NCBI RefSeq assembly: GCF_011516635.5
Contig: NZ_CP096255.1
Coordinates: 2,230,501 to 2,294,500, forward strand
Source: Bradyrhizobium barranii subsp. apii
Lineage (GTDB): Bacteria > Pseudomonadota > Alphaproteobacteria > Rhizobiales > Xanthobacteraceae
Reading direction: 5' to 3'
Length of the DNA stretch: 64,000 nucleotides
The translations under genes and the position numbers were made by a program. The first letter of the stretch is position 1. The number at the start of each line of letters is the position of its first letter. Below the pieces are notes generated by a model. That model ran no database searches. It had not been told where the DNA came from and was given only the letters and a program-made list of their open reading frames with translations. Below are positions 26,481-35,643 of this stretch, one piece after another.

Positions 26481-26508
26481 ATTAGATATTGGCGAATGAG
26501 TTTGTCAA
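26481..26508 (-). promoter_or_regulatory. Strong sigma-70-type promoter with overlapping direct repeats
   Basis: On the minus strand TTGACA (26503-26508, 6/6), a 16-base spacer and TCTAAT (26481-26486, 5/6) face the LivK-type gene, whose ATG is about 50 bases on. Two direct repeats, TTGGCGAAT (26489-26497) and ATGGCGAAT (26508-26516), lie 19 bp apart over the spacer and -35. The IclR-type gene downstream on the same strand is the likely binder (inference). Confidence 0.65.
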
Positions 26509-26588
26509 TGGCGAATAAGAGGGGTCGATGAGTTCCATGGTCGCCCGGGAGACATTGCCGGAGGCGGGCGCGCAACTGCCGCCACACC

Positions 26589-26675
26589 CGTCATTGCGAG
26601 CGCAGCGAAGCAATCCAGACTTTCTCCGCGGAGGCAGCCTGGATTGCTTCGTCGCAAGAGCTCCTCGCAATGACG
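26589..26675. repeat. Rhizobial palindromic intergenic repeat (CGTCATTGCGAG type)
   Basis: Starts CGTCATTGCGAGCGCAGCGA and ends with the inverse CTCGCAATGACG. Inner arms GAAGCAATCCAGAC and GCCTGGATTGCTTC pair, so the unit folds into a long hairpin. This repeat class is frequent between Bradyrhizobium genes. Apart from it and the promoter at 26481-26508, I see nothing nameable in the 371-bp gap 26428-26798. Confidence 0.8.
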
Positions 26676-26798
26676 GAGTGCGGGAGCAGCGACGCGCAAA
26701 AATCTCGCATCGTAATCTCGCACAGAGATCACACCTCCGCAGGTTGCAACCGCGATCGCGATTGGCCATGATGCCGTCAGGAATCTTTGGGGCAGGGC

Positions 26799-28100
26799 AT
26801 GACGGCAGCAACGGGGGTCTCCGCGGCCGCGGAGAGATCGACGACGGCGCATGTGGTGTGGGCAAGCGCGCTCGGCACCGCGATCGAGTGGTACGATTTC
26901 CTGATCTACGGTACGGCAGCTGCGCTGGTCTTCAACAAGCTGTTCTTTCCGAGCTTCGATCCCTTCGTCGGAACGCTGGTGGCGTTCTCGACCTATGCGG
27001 TCGGCTTCGTGGCGCGTCCGATCGGCGGCGCGATCATCGGGCATTACGGCGACCGGCTCGGCCGCAAGACCATGCTGGTCGCGACCATGATCGCGATGGG
27101 GCTCGGCACCTTCCTGATCGGCTGCCTGCCGACTTACAGCCAGATCGGCGTCTGGGCGCCGATCCTGCTCATCATCCTGCGCTTCGTCCAGGGCATTGGG
27201 CTCGGGGGCGAATGGAGCGGCGCGGTCGTGATGGTGATCGAGCACGCCGGTGATCGGCGCGGCTTCTACGGCAGTCTGGTACAGATCGGCTTTCCGGTCG
27301 GCGTCGCCGCCTCGACCGGTATCTTCGCCCTGATGACGCAACTGCCCGAGGCCGACTTTTTGAGTTGGGGCTGGCGCGTGCCGTTCCTGATCAGCATCCT
27401 GCTCGTCGGCGTCGGCTTCATCGTGCGGCTCAAGCTCGCGGAAACGCCGCATTTCAAGGAAGTCGTCGAGCGCAAGGAAGTGCTGGCGCAGCCGGTGCTG
27501 GAGGTGCTGCGCCGCGACTGGCGCAGTTTTCTGCTCGCGATCGGCATCACGGTGTCGGAGGTCGGGCTCGCCTATCTCCTCACCGTCTTCACCGTGGTCT
27601 ATGCGACGACGAAACTCGGCCTGCCTCGCCAGGTGATCCTGAACGCGGTGGTCTATGCCGCGCTCGTCGAGTTCGCGACGCTGCCGCTCGCCGGCTGGCT
27701 CTCCGATATCTTCGGCCGCAGGGCGCTGTATCTCGCCGGCGGGGTGTTCTCGGTGGCGCTGGCGTTTCCGCTGTTCTGGTTCCTCGACACCAGGGAGCCG
27801 GCGCTGATCACGTTCGCGCTCGTCGTCACGATGACGCTGACGCACGCGCTGCTGTTCGGGCCGAAGGCGGCGTTCATGCCGGAACTGTTCCGCACCCAGG
27901 TGCGCTACAGCGGCGCATCGCTCGGCGCCAACGTCGCGGCCGCGCTCAGCGGCGGCTTCTCGCCGCTGATTGCGACCGCGCTGCTCGCATGGGCCGGCGC
28001 CTACTGGCCGGTGTCGGTCTACATCATTGCGCTCTCGATCATCACGATCATCGCGACGCTGATGGCGCCGGAGACGGCGCGCGACGCACTGAAGTCGTAA
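26799..28100 (+). CDS. MFS transporter, metabolite:H+ symporter (MHS) family
   Basis: 433 residues and twelve predicted helices. The N-terminus GTAIEWYDFLIYGTAAAL is diagnostic of the MHS group (ShiA/ProP/KgtP-like). Loop 2-3 reads GHYGDRLGRKTML, and the same motif recurs weakly as GWLSDIFGRRALYL in the second half. It takes up an organic acid or similar metabolite with protons. ATG 26799 preceded by GGGGCAGG is preferred over the TTG at 26787. The gene stops seven bases before the opposing, interrupted glycosidase gene. Confidence 0.93.
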   Translation: MTAATGVSAAAERSTTAHVVWASALGTAIEWYDFLIYGTAAALVFNKLFFPSFDPFVGTLVAFSTYAVGFVARPIGGAIIGHYGDRLGRKTMLVATMIAMGLGTFLIGCLPTYSQIGVWAPILLIILRFVQGIGLGGEWSGAVVMVIEHAGDRRGFYGSLVQIGFPVGVAASTGIFALMTQLPEADFLSWGWRVPFLISILLVGVGFIVRLKLAETPHFKEVVERKEVLAQPVLEVLRRDWRSFLLAIGITVSEVGLAYLLTVFTVVYATTKLGLPRQVILNAVVYAALVEFATLPLAGWLSDIFGRRALYLAGGVFSVALAFPLFWFLDTREPALITFALVVTMTLTHALLFGPKAAFMPELFRTQVRYSGASLGANVAAALSGGFSPLIATALLAWAGAYWPVSVYIIALSIITIIATLMAPETARDALKS

Positions 28101-28673
28101 GCGCGGTCACCGGCAGGCGGGGTTTGCTGCGTCCGGAAACGCCAGGAAGGTGACGGTCGCCGGCACCAGCCGGATCGCTCCCGCAGGTGTTGCGCGCGGC
28201 TCAAGTCGGGGCAGTTCGTCGTCGGCACTCAGCGCGAGCGTCTTGCCGTTCAGCTGAACTGTCGCGTCTTGCAGCCGCGTCGCATGCATCGTGTAGCGCT
28301 CGGCGGGGTGTGACAGCGTCAGGGTCGATGATGCGTGCCGCGACGCGTTGATTGCGAGCACGGACACGGCGCCCCACATGCCCGGATGGCAATGCGCGTA
28401 GAGATGGAGATCTGGCGCGGCGACCGGGTTCGCGTCGAGCACGATCGTTCCCATCAGCCGATGCCAGAGCAGCGCAGCCCAGTAGCTCGGCCGCGGACGA
28501 AACGTTCCCTCGTCGAGCAGGCCGTAGTCGCTGGCGGCCAGCGTGTTGTGCATCACCACCTGGACGCCGGCCCTTGCGAGGCGTCCGTGCTGGTCGAGAT
28601 AGCGGAAGGTGTCGAGAAAGGTCTTGTCCGATGGATTGCCGCCGCAGGCGGAGTTTGCCGTCTCCGTCAGCCA

Positions 28674-29725
28674 GAGCATTTTCCGACCGGAAAGAATCGG
28701 GTGGGGATTCCCAAAACGGCGCGAGTCAGATTCAAGCTGCATGCTGGCGAGGGAGGCCAGCATGTATGGCCAGGGCGCTTTCGGTTGATCTTCGCCAAAG
28801 GGTGGTAGCCGCGATTGACGGTGGCATGTCCTGTCGACAGGCTGCTGAGCGCTTTGGTGTCAGCGCGGCCAGTGCAATCCGCTGGCGCGGTCGCCTCAAG
28901 AAAGTTGGCGACATCGTTCCTAAACGCCAGGGCGGTGACCGCAAATCGCAGCGCATCGAAGCGCATTCGCAATTGATTCTGGAGGCGGTGACAGCGAGGC
29001 CGGATATCACGCTTGCCGAGTTGCGAGAACTGTTGAAACGTCGTGGAATATCGACTGGCATCGCGTCGCTCTGGCGTTTTTTCCAGCGCAGAAAGATCAC
29101 ACTTAAAAAAAGACAGCGCACGCCGCCGAGCAACGGCGCGGCGATATAAATGCCGCACGTGAGGAGTGGTTCGAAGGGCAAATCGACCTTGACCCTGAGC
29201 GTCTCGTCTTCATCGACGAAACCAGCGCCAACACCAAAATGGCGCGGCGTTACGGGCGCTCGCCACGCGGCGAGCGATGTCGTGCAGCTATCCCACACGG
29301 ACATTGGAAGACGACGACGTTCACCGCTGGATTGCGCTCCGACGGTCTGATCGCGCCGCTTGTTCTGGACGGTCCAATGGATGGCGACGCTTTCCTGGCC
29401 TACGTCGAGCAATTGCTCGCCCCATCGCTGCGGCCGGGCGATACCGTTATCATGGACAACTTGCCCGCTCACAAGGTCCATGGCGTTCGAGAGGCCATCC
29501 AGGCGGTCGGAGCTAGCCTGCTCTATCTTCCGCCCTACAGTCCAGACTTCAACCCGATTGAAATGGCCTTCTCCAAACTGAAAGCGCTGTTGCGGACCGC
29601 CGCAGCCCGCACCATGCCCGATCTCTGGCAAGCAATCGCCAACGCTCTCAAACGCTTCTCACCCGAGGAATGTCAAAATTATCTCGTCGCGGCTGGTTAC
29701 GACGCAACGTGATCGGAAAACGCTC
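28674..29725 (+). mobile_element. IS630-family insertion sequence, 1052 bp, complete
   Basis: Imperfect terminal inverted repeats GAGC-A/G-TTTTCCGA start at 28674 and end at 29725. The flanks carry a 2-bp direct duplication (CA at 28672-28673 and 29726-29727), the size produced by IS630/Tc1-type elements, although TA is the usual target. Inside is one transposase in two overlapping frames with an intact DDE set. Both ends and the transposase look undamaged, so the insertion may be recent. Confidence 0.88.
28766..29712 (+). CDS. IS630 family transposase, two frames joined by probable -1 slippage
   Basis: OrfA (28766-29149) starts [14 protein letters not shown] and holds the helix-turn-helix [20 protein letters not shown]. 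It ends soon after a run of seven A (about 29103-29109). OrfB, in the -1 frame, continues to 29712 with the DDE residues: [18 protein letters not shown] and [14 protein letters not shown]. Slipping back one base on the A-run joins them into about 315 residues, the usual IS630 length. Such programmed slippage is known in this family. The long open frame before 28766 is non-coding. Confidence 0.85.
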
Positions 29726-30695
29726 CAGATCGGCTTGCGAGGCTCGAATGCGTCGCGCAGGGCGCGGTAGGTCGCGAACGTCGCGTCGGTGCGTGCCAGC
29801 CAGTCCGAGGAGAGCGTCTGCGCCGGATCATCGCGGCCGCCGCAGCGCGGCGAGAGCGTGTTGTAGTGATGATAGGAGAAGCGATCGATGCCGGGGGCGG
29901 ATGCGGCGAGCAGATCGTGCGTGGTGATGCCCGACCCGGATGGCGACGGCGCGTCGCCGGTCGAACCCGGGCCGACGATCAGCGTCTCGGGCGCCGCGCG
30001 TTGCATCCATTCGCGAAAGATCCTGAAGTCCCGGCCATAAGCGGCCGCATCATATCCCGGCGGTGCACCGTTCGTCGCCGCAAGCGTCGGCTCGTTCATG
30101 AATTCCACCGCCGCGATGTGGCCACCCAGCGAACGCGTCGTGTCGATCAGGCGCTGCGCCTGATCGGTCTTCCACACGCCATCCGCATCGCGGCTGCCCG
30201 GACTGATCGCGAAGGAGGTGACGATCTCCGCGTCGACTGCGCGGGCAAAGTCGATGACGTCGCGCCATCGGTTGAGGCTGAGCACGTCATTGAATCCCGG
30301 CGGGGGCTTGGCCGGCGCATGGTCCGTGTCGGCAAAGAACGTCGCATTGGCCCAGGTGCCGCTCACGCGCAGATAGGCCGGCGCCAAAGCGGCGGCGAGC
30401 TTGCGCAGCCGCGCATTGGCAAGATCGATCGGCGGCCTCTCGCCGTAACGATCCCGCTCATCGAGCGCGCGCATCGTTCGCGGATAAGGCTTCCAGAACC
30501 GGCCGCCGGTCACCTCCACCATCTCGATATTATAGGATTGAAAGCGCGCATCGATCGTGCCGATCGCCTTCAGTTCCGCGGGCGCGACGGATGCGTCGCC
30601 GGCGCGCGCCGCGTCTAGCGTTGTGGCAGCGAGCAGGCTCATCAGCAGCATCTGCGGCCGAAGCAGCCCGAAGGTCGGCTTGATCCGCGACACGG

Positions 30696-31664
30696 TCATC
30701 TGGTCCGCGGCGCAGCGGCGATGGATTTCCCTCCCGGCCGGCCCTTGCGCACCGAATTCCAGAAATTCTCGGCCGCCCGGGTCATGCGGGCCCGCGTGCG
30801 GAACAGCGAGACGCTGATCGGAATGTCCCAATCCGCGCCGCCGGCGCGCAACAGGCGGCCGCTGTCGAGATCGGCGCGGACGAGGCTCATCGGAGCCCAC
30901 GTCACGCCGCGCCCTTCGCGCGCCATGTCGACCAGCAGCATGACCGGCGCGGCGAAGCCGGGCGCCAGCCACGCCGTCGAATCCTTCGCGGCCAGGAACG
31001 AGGTGACGAGCCGCCCCACGCCCGAGCCGGGGTGATAGGCGAGATAGGGCAGCGGCGCGCCCGATGCGCCGGGCAGGGCGTAACGAGGCTGTGCCTTTTT
31101 GCTGCTGCGTCCACCGCGGCCCGGTTTTGCAGCCGGCGCACTGATCGGGATCAGCACGTCGGTCGCGAGATCGACGCGCTGGAAGCGGTCCATGTCGAGC
31201 CGGCTCACCAGCGTCGGATGGTAGTGCGCCAGCATGAAATGGGCCTGCGCGTCCAGAAGTAGCTTCTCGCAGCCGGCGAAATTGGAGGCGACGAGCTGCA
31301 CGGCGGAGTCGGCCCGCGCGCTGTCCGAATTGCGGATCCATTCCGGAAAGAAGGTCTGCGACAGTGAATGCGTGGCGGCGAAGGTGATGGTCTCGGCCTT
31401 CAGCCGCGCCATTTCGAGCGCTTCCTCGCGTCCGACCAGGACCCGGCGCAGCACGTCCTCCGCGACGGGGCGGAAACTCTCGCCGGCCGGCGTCAGCGTG
31501 ATCGTGTGGGTCGAACGTTCGAACAGCGGCGTGCCCAGCCACTCCTCGAGCGACCTGATGCGGCGGCTCAGCGCCGGCTGGGTCACATGCCGTCGCTGGG
31601 CGGCGCGCGAGAACCCGCCCTCCTCGGCGATGGCAAGGAAATCCTCCAGCCAGACCAGGTCCAT
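30696..31664 (-). CDS. LysR family transcriptional regulator
   Basis: 322 residues. Winged helix at the N-terminus, with WLEDFLAIAEEGGFSRAA and QPALSRRIRSLEEWLGTPLF (about 5-50), then the two-lobed effector domain. A basic insert (KPGRGGRSSKKA, near 180) is unusual. It is divergent from the DctA-operon and a T-N11-A box lies 23 bp from its start, so it probably activates that operon and represses itself. Its stop overlaps the start of the interrupted glycosidase, an odd operon partner. Confidence 0.92.
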   Translation of the reverse strand: MDLVWLEDFLAIAEEGGFSRAAQRRHVTQPALSRRIRSLEEWLGTPLFERSTHTITLTPAGESFRPVAEDVLRRVLVGREEALEMARLKAETITFAATHSLSQTFFPEWIRNSDSARADSAVQLVASNFAGCEKLLLDAQAHFMLAHYHPTLVSRLDMDRFQRVDLATDVLIPISAPAAKPGRGGRSSKKAQPRYALPGASGAPLPYLAYHPGSGVGRLVTSFLAAKDSTAWLAPGFAAPVMLLVDMAREGRGVTWAPMSLVRADLDSGRLLRAGGADWDIPISVSLFRTRARMTRAAENFWNSVRKGRPGGKSIAAAPRTR

Positions 31665-31686
31665 GATGCGGTTTTGTCCTCAAATC

Positions 31687-31701
31687 ATACCGATACGGCA
31701 T
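31687..31701. promoter_or_regulatory. LysR-type T-N11-A binding box
   Basis: ATACCG-ATA-CGGCAT, an interrupted dyad (ATRCCG-N3-CGGYAT) containing T-N11-A, located in the 136-bp divergent gap between the LysR gene and the DctA-type gene. This is the standard recognition pattern and position for LysR regulators. The rest of the gap shows no clear -10/-35. Confidence 0.7.
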
Positions 31702-31800
31702 TAGCGCCTGACACGCCGCTGGTCCAATGTAAACGGCATCGCAAGACAAGAACAAAGCGCCGCCTTCGCATGGCGCGACGATGCCGTTGGAGGAAGCAAA

Positions 31801-33129
31801 TTGCAGATCGCCGCAACGCCGCTGTCTGAGCCCATATCGACTGAGCCGATGTCGCGCCCGGTTTCTGAACGCCGCCGCAAGCCGCTCTGGCGCGAGCAAT
31901 ATGTCCTGGTCGTCGCCGGCGCCGCGCTCGGCGCACTGTTCGGCTTCCTGCTTCCGACCGTCGCCGTCGACTTCAAGCCGCTCGGCGATGCCTTCATCTC
32001 GCTGATCAAGATGACGATCGCGCCGCTGATCTTCCTGGTGGTGGTCACCGGCATCGCGCAGGTCGGTGACATGAAGGCGGTCGGCCGCATCGGGCTCAAG
32101 GCGTTCGCCTATTTCGAGGCGGTGACGACGATCTGCCTGTTGATCAGCTTCGTGGTGGTGCGCTGGGTGCAGCCCGGCGCCGGCGTGGCGCATGCCACGG
32201 CGCAGCAGGCGGAGACCGTCGCGCGCTATTCGCAGGCCCATGTCGGGTCGCTGTCAGCCTACATTCAGCACATGATCCCGGAGAGTTTTGTCGGCGCGTT
32301 TGCGGCCGGCGACGTGCTCCAGGTGCTCGTGCTCGCGCTTCTGTGCGGCATCGGCTTGCTGCTGCTCGGCGAAAAGGCCGCGCCGCTGCGGACGGGCCTT
32401 GAGCGGATCACCGAACTCGTCTTCAGCGTCGTGCATGTCGTGGTGGCCTTGGCGCCGATCGGCGCCTTTGGTGCCATGGCTTTCACCGTGGCGAAGTTCG
32501 GCGCCGCCACGCTCTATGCGCTGGCGCTATTGGTCGGCACCGCCTGGGCGATGATGGCGTTCTTCATCTTCGTCATTCTTGGCATGATCTGTCGCCTCGC
32601 CGGTATTCGCCTGATGGATTTGCTGCGGCTGCTGCGGAACGAGCTGCTGGTCGTGCTCGGCACCTCCTCGTCGGAGACTGCCATCCCCGGCATGATGGAG
32701 AAGCTGCCGAAGGCGGGTGTGGGGCGGGCAGTCGCTGGCCTCGTCATTCCCTCCGGCTATTCCTTCAATCTCGATGGCGTCGCGCTGACGCTGCCGCTCT
32801 CCACGATGTTCGTCGCACAGGTCTACGGCATCGAACTGTCGGCCGGCCAGCAATTGAGCCTGTTCGTGGTGATGCTGTTCACCAGCAAGGGCGCCGCGGG
32901 CGTCACCGGCGGTGCCTTCGCCGCGCTCGCCGCGACCGTGATTGCCGCGGGGCTGCCGGCGGAGGGACTGGCGCTGCTGCTCGGCATCGACCGCTTCATG
33001 TCGCTGGCGCGCTCCATCACCAACACCATCGGAAACGCGGTCGCCGCGATCGTGGTCGCGAAGTGGGACGGGGAATTCAACCGGGAGGACTGGGCTCAGT
33101 CCGCCGCTCAAATCCAAGAAGTGAAGTAA
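31801..33129 (+). CDS. Dicarboxylate/amino acid:cation symporter (DctA/GltP family)
   Basis: 442 residues. Family hallmarks are the serine-rich hairpin TSSSETAIPGMMEKL (about 281-295), SGYSFNLDGVAL and the SKGAAGVTGGAF re-entrant loop, followed by MSLARSITNTIGNAVAAIVV. These build the C4-dicarboxylate and sodium/proton sites of inner-membrane DctA proteins. A TTG start at 31801 is taken because GGAGGAAG stands at ideal distance; the first ATG (31849) has none. First gene of the operon to 39708, so the pathway probably handles a di- or tricarboxylic acid. Confidence 0.93.
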   Translation: MQIAATPLSEPISTEPMSRPVSERRRKPLWREQYVLVVAGAALGALFGFLLPTVAVDFKPLGDAFISLIKMTIAPLIFLVVVTGIAQVGDMKAVGRIGLKAFAYFEAVTTICLLISFVVVRWVQPGAGVAHATAQQAETVARYSQAHVGSLSAYIQHMIPESFVGAFAAGDVLQVLVLALLCGIGLLLLGEKAAPLRTGLERITELVFSVVHVVVALAPIGAFGAMAFTVAKFGAATLYALALLVGTAWAMMAFFIFVILGMICRLAGIRLMDLLRLLRNELLVVLGTSSSETAIPGMMEKLPKAGVGRAVAGLVIPSGYSFNLDGVALTLPLSTMFVAQVYGIELSAGQQLSLFVVMLFTSKGAAGVTGGAFAALAATVIAAGLPAEGLALLLGIDRFMSLARSITNTIGNAVAAIVVAKWDGEFNREDWAQSAAQIQEVK

Positions 33130-33147
33130 GGATCCAAGGCTTTCAAT

Positions 33148-34182
33148 ATGGCTACCAACACCAACGAACTGCCCGTCATTGCGCTGACCCCTGGCGACTG
33201 TACCGGCATCGGCCCCGAACAGATCGCGCGCATCCTCTCCGACGACCGGCTCGCCGATGCCGCCCGCCTCGTCGTGGTCGGCGATGCCCGCGTGCTCGAG
33301 ATGGGCATGGCGCATGCCGGCGTGAAGCTGAAGGTCGAGCGGATCGCTTCGCCCAAGGCTGCCAATTGGGGCCACGGCGCTGTGCAGCTCGTCGACCTCG
33401 GCAACACCGATCCCGCCAAATTCCCGACCGGCAAAGCCAGCGCGGAATCGGGCCGGCTGACCGGCGAGACGCTGTCGCGTGCGATCGATTTCGCCAAGGG
33501 GGGCGAGGTCGATGCGATCACGTTTGCGCCGCTCAACAAGCGCGCGATGTTCGACGGCGGCTGGAAGTTCCCCGACGAGCACAAGATGTTCGCGAGCCTG
33601 CTCGGCCACAAGACTTACTTCTCCGAGATGAACGTGCTCGACGGGGAATGGATGTCGCGTGTCACCGGGCATCAGTCGCTGCGTGAGGCGCTCGACGGCA
33701 TCAATCCGGCGAGCATCACCGATTCGATCGAGCTGGTTGACCGCATGATGCGGAGGGCTGGCGTCGCCAGGCCGCGCATCGCGGTCGCCGCGCTCAATCC
33801 GCATGCCGGCGAGAACGGCCTGTTCGGCCGCGACGAGATCGAGATGATCCGACCGACCGTCGAAGCCGCCGCGAAGCGCGGCATTGCCTGCACCGGGCCA
33901 TATCCCGCCGACACCGTCTACGTCCGCGCCTTCGCCGGCGAGTTCGACAGCGTGGTCGCGATGTATCACGACCAGGGCCAGATCGCGACCAAGCTGCGCG
34001 GCTTCAACCGCGGTGTCACCGTCACCGCGGGCCTTGAGACCGTCTTCACTACGCCATCGCACGGCACGGCGTTCGATATCGTCGGCACCGGCGTCGCCAA
34101 GACCGGCGCGCTCGAAAGCGCGGTCCGCCTCGCAGCGCAACTGGTATCGATCAAGGTCAAGGAGGCTGCCCATGCAAACTGA
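33148..34182 (+). CDS. PdxA-family dehydrogenase (4-hydroxythreonine-4-phosphate dehydrogenase-like)
   Basis: 344 residues. Signatures TPGDCTGIGPEQ (about 13-24), NPHAGENGLFGRDE, GPYPADTVYVRAF and VAMYHDQGQIATKL are PdxA-type, giving the metal- and NAD-binding framework. The operon context (symporter, PrpD proteins) argues for a catabolic PdxA2-like beta-hydroxyacid dehydrogenase/decarboxylase, not vitamin B6 synthesis. The usual DUF1537 kinase partner of PdxA2 is absent. The end overlaps the next gene by 11 bp. Confidence 0.88.
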   Translation: MATNTNELPVIALTPGDCTGIGPEQIARILSDDRLADAARLVVVGDARVLEMGMAHAGVKLKVERIASPKAANWGHGAVQLVDLGNTDPAKFPTGKASAESGRLTGETLSRAIDFAKGGEVDAITFAPLNKRAMFDGGWKFPDEHKMFASLLGHKTYFSEMNVLDGEWMSRVTGHQSLREALDGINPASITDSIELVDRMMRRAGVARPRIAVAALNPHAGENGLFGRDEIEMIRPTVEAAAKRGIACTGPYPADTVYVRAFAGEFDSVVAMYHDQGQIATKLRGFNRGVTVTAGLETVFTTPSHGTAFDIVGTGVAKTGALESAVRLAAQLVSIKVKEAAHAN

Positions 34183-35626
34183 TCGCAGGACCCTGCTCCA
34201 GGCGGCGGCCGCGCTGCCACTCGCAACCGTCGGCGCCAACGCCGCCTTCGCGCAGACGCCGGCCGCAACGCCCGCCGCCGCGCCGCCCAAGGAGGTGACG
34301 CGGGCGCTGGCACATTATCTCGTGACCGCGAGTTATGACGACCTGCCGGCCAATGTGCGCAAGGAAGGCGTGCGCACGCTGCTGAACTGGGTCGGCGTCG
34401 CGATCGGCGGATCGCATCACGAGACGGTCGATATCGCGGTCTCCGCGCTCGGTCCGTTCTCTGGGCCGCAGCAGGCCTCGCTGTTCGGGCGGCGCGAGCG
34501 GTTCGACATCATGAACGCGGCCTTCATCAACGGCGTGTCGAGCCATATCTTCGACTATGACGACACGCATCTGAAGACAATCATCCATCCTGCGGGCCCC
34601 GTGGCCTCGGCCATTCTCGCGCTGTCGGAAATGCAGCCGGTCTCCGGCAAGGAATTCCTGAACGCGCTGGTGCTCGGCGTCGAGACCGAGTGCAGGATCG
34701 GCAACGCCGTCTACCCGAACCATTACGACGTCGGCTGGCACATCACCGGCACCGCTGGCGTGTTCGGCTCGGCCGCGGCCGTCGGCAAGCTGTTGAAGCT
34801 GAACGAGCAGCAGATGATTTGGGCGCTTGGACTGGCCGCCTCGCAGCCGGTGGGCCTGCGCGAATCCTTCGGCTCGATGAACAAGAGCTTCAATCCAGGC
34901 CGTGCCGCATCAAGCGGCATTTTCGCGGCGATCCTGGCCTCGAAGAATTTCACCTCGTCCGACGCCATGATCGAGGCCAAGCGCGGCTGGGCCAACACGA
35001 TCAGCACCAAGCAGGACTACAACGAGATCCTGGGCGACCTCGGCAAACGCTATGAGGCCGCGCTCAATACCTACAAGCCATTCGCCTGCGGCATCGTCAT
35101 GCACCCGGCGATCGACGCCGCGATCCAGCTCCGCAACGAGAGCAAGGTGACTGCGGACCAGATCGAGCGCGTCGACCTCAAGGTCCATCCGCTGGTGCTG
35201 GAACTCACCGGCAAGAAGACGCCGAAGGCGGGCCTCGAAGGCAAGTTCAGCATCTATCACGCGGTCGCGGTCGCCATCGTCGAGGGCGCCGGCGGCGAGA
35301 AGCAGTTCAGCGACCGGGCCGTGACCGATCCGACCGTCGTCGCGCTGCGCGGCAAGGTGAACCCGGTGATCACACCCGGCATCAAGCCTGAGCAGGTCGA
35401 TCTCACCATCGTGCTCAAGGACGGCCGCAAGCTCAACCGCTACATCGAGCATGCGATCGGCAGCGTCGAGGTGCCGATGACGGACAAGCAGCTCGAAACC
35501 AAATTCTCGGACCTTGCAGAGGGTGTCATCCCTGCTGCGACGATCCGGCGCGTGATGGACGCCTGCTGGAATGTCGAGAACCTGCCGAACGCGGCAGAGA
35601 TCGCAAAGATGTCGGTCGCAACCTGA
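34172..35626 (+). CDS. MmgE/PrpD family protein with Tat-like leader (first of pair)
   Basis: 484 residues. The leader MQTDRRTLLQAAAALPLATV with an A-F-A-Q cut site resembles a twin-arginine signal (DRRTLLQ). The mature part is MmgE/PrpD-like: GVSSHIFDYDDTHLKTIIHPAGPV (read as FDYDDTH then IHPAGPV), ITGTAGVFGSAAAVGKLL and KPFACGIVMHPAID. The family includes 2-methylcitrate dehydratase and aconitate decarboxylase/isomerase relatives, normally cytosolic. ATG 34172 overlaps the pdxA-like gene. A periplasmic dehydratase or isomerase of a tricarboxylate-like compound is inferred. Confidence 0.88.
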   Translation: MQTDRRTLLQAAAALPLATVGANAAFAQTPAATPAAAPPKEVTRALAHYLVTASYDDLPANVRKEGVRTLLNWVGVAIGGSHHETVDIAVSALGPFSGPQQASLFGRRERFDIMNAAFINGVSSHIFDYDDTHLKTIIHPAGPVASAILALSEMQPVSGKEFLNALVLGVETECRIGNAVYPNHYDVGWHITGTAGVFGSAAAVGKLLKLNEQQMIWALGLAASQPVGLRESFGSMNKSFNPGRAASSGIFAAILASKNFTSSDAMIEAKRGWANTISTKQDYNEILGDLGKRYEAALNTYKPFACGIVMHPAIDAAIQLRNESKVTADQIERVDLKVHPLVLELTGKKTPKAGLEGKFSIYHAVAVAIVEGAGGEKQFSDRAVTDPTVVALRGKVNPVITPGIKPEQVDLTIVLKDGRKLNRYIEHAIGSVEVPMTDKQLETKFSDLAEGVIPAATIRRVMDACWNVENLPNAAEIAKMSVAT

Positions 35627-35643
35627 CCGCGGAGGAGAACAAC

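Larger units (their letters stand above)
28107..30699 (-). pseudogene. GH79-like glycoside hydrolase gene interrupted by an IS630 element
   Basis: The 5' part (30699 to 29726) encodes a signal peptide and a TIM-barrel start with VEFMNEPTLAATNG, the acid/base Glu. The 3' part (28671 to 28107) begins LTETANSACGG, which matches the GH79 (heparanase/beta-glucuronidase) nucleophile motif, and ends in a beta-domain. Joining the two parts across the IS gives exactly 513 codons including stop and rebuilds KPIWLTETA. The IS therefore separates the two catalytic glutamates, and the enzyme should be inactive. ATG 30699 overlaps the LysR stop by four bases. The family call rests on the two Glu motifs; GH39 or GH30 relatives are alternatives. 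Confidence 0.85.

Noticed and set aside
28352..28765. Upstream extension of the transposase open frame
   Set aside because: It crosses the IS left end into the glycosidase fragment; ATG 28766 lies inside the element with a GGGAGG upstream.
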